The notes under the pieces are model-generated. The model worked only from the letters and a program-made list of their open reading frames with translations. It searched no databases and had not been told where the DNA came from. From Halodesulfovibrio sp. MK-HDV (GTDB lineage: Bacteria; Desulfobacterota; Desulfovibrionia; Desulfovibrionales; Desulfovibrionaceae), in contig NZ_WYDS01000002.1 of NCBI RefSeq assembly GCF_009914765.1, positions 112,851 through 176,850 of the forward strand: a stretch of DNA of 64,000 bases, written 5' to 3'. This document shows positions 62,423-64,000 of this stretch, piece after piece (positions within the stretch are counted from its first letter, which is position 1; each line of letters begins with the position of its first letter). The position numbers and the translations under genes were made by a program.

Positions 62423-63791
62423 TTGTTTTAAAGCGTATGATGTTCGTGGAAAACTTGGCTCTGAACTCACAGATGAAATTGCATATCGCATTGGTCGTTC
62501 TTTCGGCCAGTTTGTATATGAAAATGAAACAACTCGAGCTGTTGTCGGTTGTGACCCTCGTCTGTCTTCGGAGTCATTAAAGCAAGCTGCTACAAATGGT
62601 TTGCGCGATGCTGGTGTTTCTGTTTTGGACATTGGCCTGACAGGAACAGAAGAAATTTATTTTGCAACAAAGCATCTTGGGGTAGCTGGCGGTCTTGAAA
62701 TTACGGCTTCGCATAACCCCATTGATTATAACGGAATGAAGTTTGTTTTGGCTGACAGCAAACCCATAACTCGTTCAAATGGTCTGGACGAAGTGCAGCG
62801 AGTTGCTGAAGAGCAGGATTTTTCACCTGTTTCTCCAGAACTGCGTGGTGAGTTCCACACGATATCCATCCTCAGTGATTACGTGGATCATTTGCTGAGT
62901 TATGTTGTTTTGGATGAACTGAAGCCTCTTAAGCTTGTTGTTAACGCAGGTAATGGAGCCGCTGGGCATGTTATTGATGCTATTGAAGAAATATTTTCTC
63001 AGCGCAATATTCCCGTGGAATTCATTAAAGTCCATCATGAACCGGATGGCACATTTCCCAATGGTATTCCTAATCCGCTCATATCTGAACGCCGTAAGGA
63101 TACTGCCGATGCAGTAATTGCCCACACTGCTGATCTTGGCATTGCGTGGGACGGAGATTTTGACCGTTGTTTCTTCTTTGATCACACTGGTCAGTTTATT
63201 GAAGGGTATTACATTGTAGGGATGCTTGCAGAGGCTTTTTTGCAAAAAGAGTCTGGGGCAAAAATTATCCACGATCCCCGTTTAACATGGAATACCGTTG
63301 AAGTTGTTCAGGCCGCCGGAGGTATCCCTGTACAGTCTAAGACTGGGCATGCGTTTATTAAAGAACGTATGCGTGAAGAGGATGCTGTGTACGGTGGTGA
63401 AATGAGTGCTCATCATTATTTTCGGGACTTTGCTTACTGTGACAGCGGAATGATTCCTTGGTTGCTCGTAATTGGGCTTTTGAGCCAGAAAGGAACTACT
63501 CTTAAGCAGGAAGTTGAAGACAGAATTCGAGCATATCCTTCGTCTGGCGAAATCAATTTGAAATTGGAAAATCCTGCAGAGGCAATTGAGTGTGTACGGC
63601 TTACGTATAACCAGATTGCGAGAGATTTTGATGCAACTGATGGCGTCAGTATGGAATTTGATGCATGGCGCTTTAATTTGCGTTCTTCTAATACAGAGCC
63701 TGTAGTTCGCTTGAATGTCGAATCAAAAGGTAATGAGCTGTTGATGCAGCAAAAAACGGAAGAATTGTTGAGCTTACTTCAATCAGTATAA
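62409..63791 (+). CDS. manB: Phosphomannomutase
   Basis: A 460-residue alpha-D-phosphohexomutase that interconverts mannose-6-phosphate and mannose-1-phosphate for ManC. The phosphoserine loop [14 protein letters not shown] has the active Ser near residue 101. The metal loop is DGDFDR near 248, and the sugar-binding loop [10 protein letters not shown] near 330. The C-terminal phosphate loop is [15 protein letters not shown]. The start inside manC (GCAATGAAG) was chosen because homology begins at [16 protein letters not shown]. It closes the glycan locus. Confidence 0.95.
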   Translation: MKHLSCFKAYDVRGKLGSELTDEIAYRIGRSFGQFVYENETTRAVVGCDPRLSSESLKQAATNGLRDAGVSVLDIGLTGTEEIYFATKHLGVAGGLEITASHNPIDYNGMKFVLADSKPITRSNGLDEVQRVAEEQDFSPVSPELRGEFHTISILSDYVDHLLSYVVLDELKPLKLVVNAGNGAAGHVIDAIEEIFSQRNIPVEFIKVHHEPDGTFPNGIPNPLISERRKDTADAVIAHTADLGIAWDGDFDRCFFFDHTGQFIEGYYIVGMLAEAFLQKESGAKIIHDPRLTWNTVEVVQAAGGIPVQSKTGHAFIKERMREEDAVYGGEMSAHHYFRDFAYCDSGMIPWLLVIGLLSQKGTTLKQEVEDRIRAYPSSGEINLKLENPAEAIECVRLTYNQIARDFDATDGVSMEFDAWRFNLRSSNTEPVVRLNVESKGNELLMQQKTEELLSLLQSV

Positions 63792-63923
63792 TACCGTGTT
63801 TGGTATGCTGCTGAAGATGTGTGTTAGGTGTAAATTTTTATGGTTTCTATGTAGTTAACTTGGTTTGTACTTTGTGGAAGCTCTGTAGATAAAGGCACAA
63901 ACTTTTTTGTATCTAGTTACACA

Positions 63924-63976
63924 GTCCTTCCCGCAGACGATAGGTGCAAATCCCCTTAAAAAACGCCAAGCAAAAA
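63924..63976 (+). other. Degenerate copy of the tRNA-Glu 3' end (old attachment site)
   Basis: The stretch aligns with 39823-39876 over its whole length: TCCTTCCCGCAGACGATAGG replaces the anticodon/variable region, CAAATCCCCTT matches the T arm, and CGCCAAGCAA matches the end. The four G of the acceptor stem are replaced by A, so it cannot be a working tRNA. The hairpin AAGCTCTTACA/TGTAAGA follows directly at 63977-64000, where the window ends. Confidence 0.75.
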
Positions 63977-64000
63977 AAGCTCTTACATGAAAGTGTAAGA
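63977..64000 (+). terminator. Terminator hairpin after the degenerate tRNA remnant, cut by the window end
   Basis: AAGCTCTTACATGAAAGTGTAAGA is identical to 39880-39903 over 24 bases. The second arm and T run continue beyond the window. Confidence 0.6.

Overview
The window looks like the chromosome of a marine sulfate-reducing bacterium of the Desulfovibrionaceae, most like the low-GC Halodesulfovibrio group. That is an inference from moderate GC content, the style of PolA and RlmI, a palindromic intergenic repeat of a type I associate with Desulfovibrio genomes, sigma-54 control and a TRAP transporter. No 16S gene is present to confirm it.

Layout. (1) 1-4160 is chromosomal backbone: an rRNA methyltransferase gene (frameshifted, cut by the window edge), a palindromic repeat, polA, and a tRNA-Glu(UUC) gene. 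(2) 4185-39876 is a 35.7-kb integrated island bounded by a perfect 58-bp direct repeat of the 3' part of tRNA-Glu. It carries a tyrosine integrase next to the tRNA, a small excisionase-like protein, a second unrelated integrase, an ankyrin protein, and a complete type VI secretion system (T6SS) on the minus strand. (3) 39877-63976 contains a divergent sigma-54 activator / TRAP transporter / amino-acid dehydrogenase / RidA locus and a surface-glycan locus. It ends in a mutated third copy of the tRNA-Glu 3' end, with a fourth terminator-only remnant near 60642. The tRNA-Glu locus therefore seems to have taken in elements repeatedly.

T6SS. The main transcription unit runs from 39468 down to 15777: three vgrG genes, DUF2169 and pentapeptide-repeat proteins, DUF3540, a DUF4150 PAAR-like protein, tssA, tssB, tssC, hcp, tssE, tssF, tssG, tssH and an unknown 257-residue protein, then a terminator. 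A second unit (15409-8506) holds tssJ, tssK, tssL, tssM and an AMIN-like membrane protein. All thirteen core subunits are present. No toxin domain is recognisable. The striking point is that two spike-region genes, the first vgrG and the DUF2169/pentapeptide gene, are each broken at an A10 tract, and both are restored by the same one-base change. This suggests a slippage switch, or else a systematic sequencing artefact.

Metabolic locus. A sigma-54 activator at 40000-41925 faces a TRAP operon. The intergenic region has three copies of a 17-bp palindrome and a near-consensus -24/-12 promoter. The operon imports an organic acid or amino-acid-like compound and oxidises it with a three-part flavin/iron-sulfur dehydrogenase, with RidA clearing the reactive imine product.

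Glycan locus. Flippase and polymerase genes are interrupted by several one-base indels. O-antigen ligase-like, kinase-like, glycosyltransferase, aminotransferase, initiating sugar transferase, 4,6-dehydratase, ManC and ManB genes are intact.
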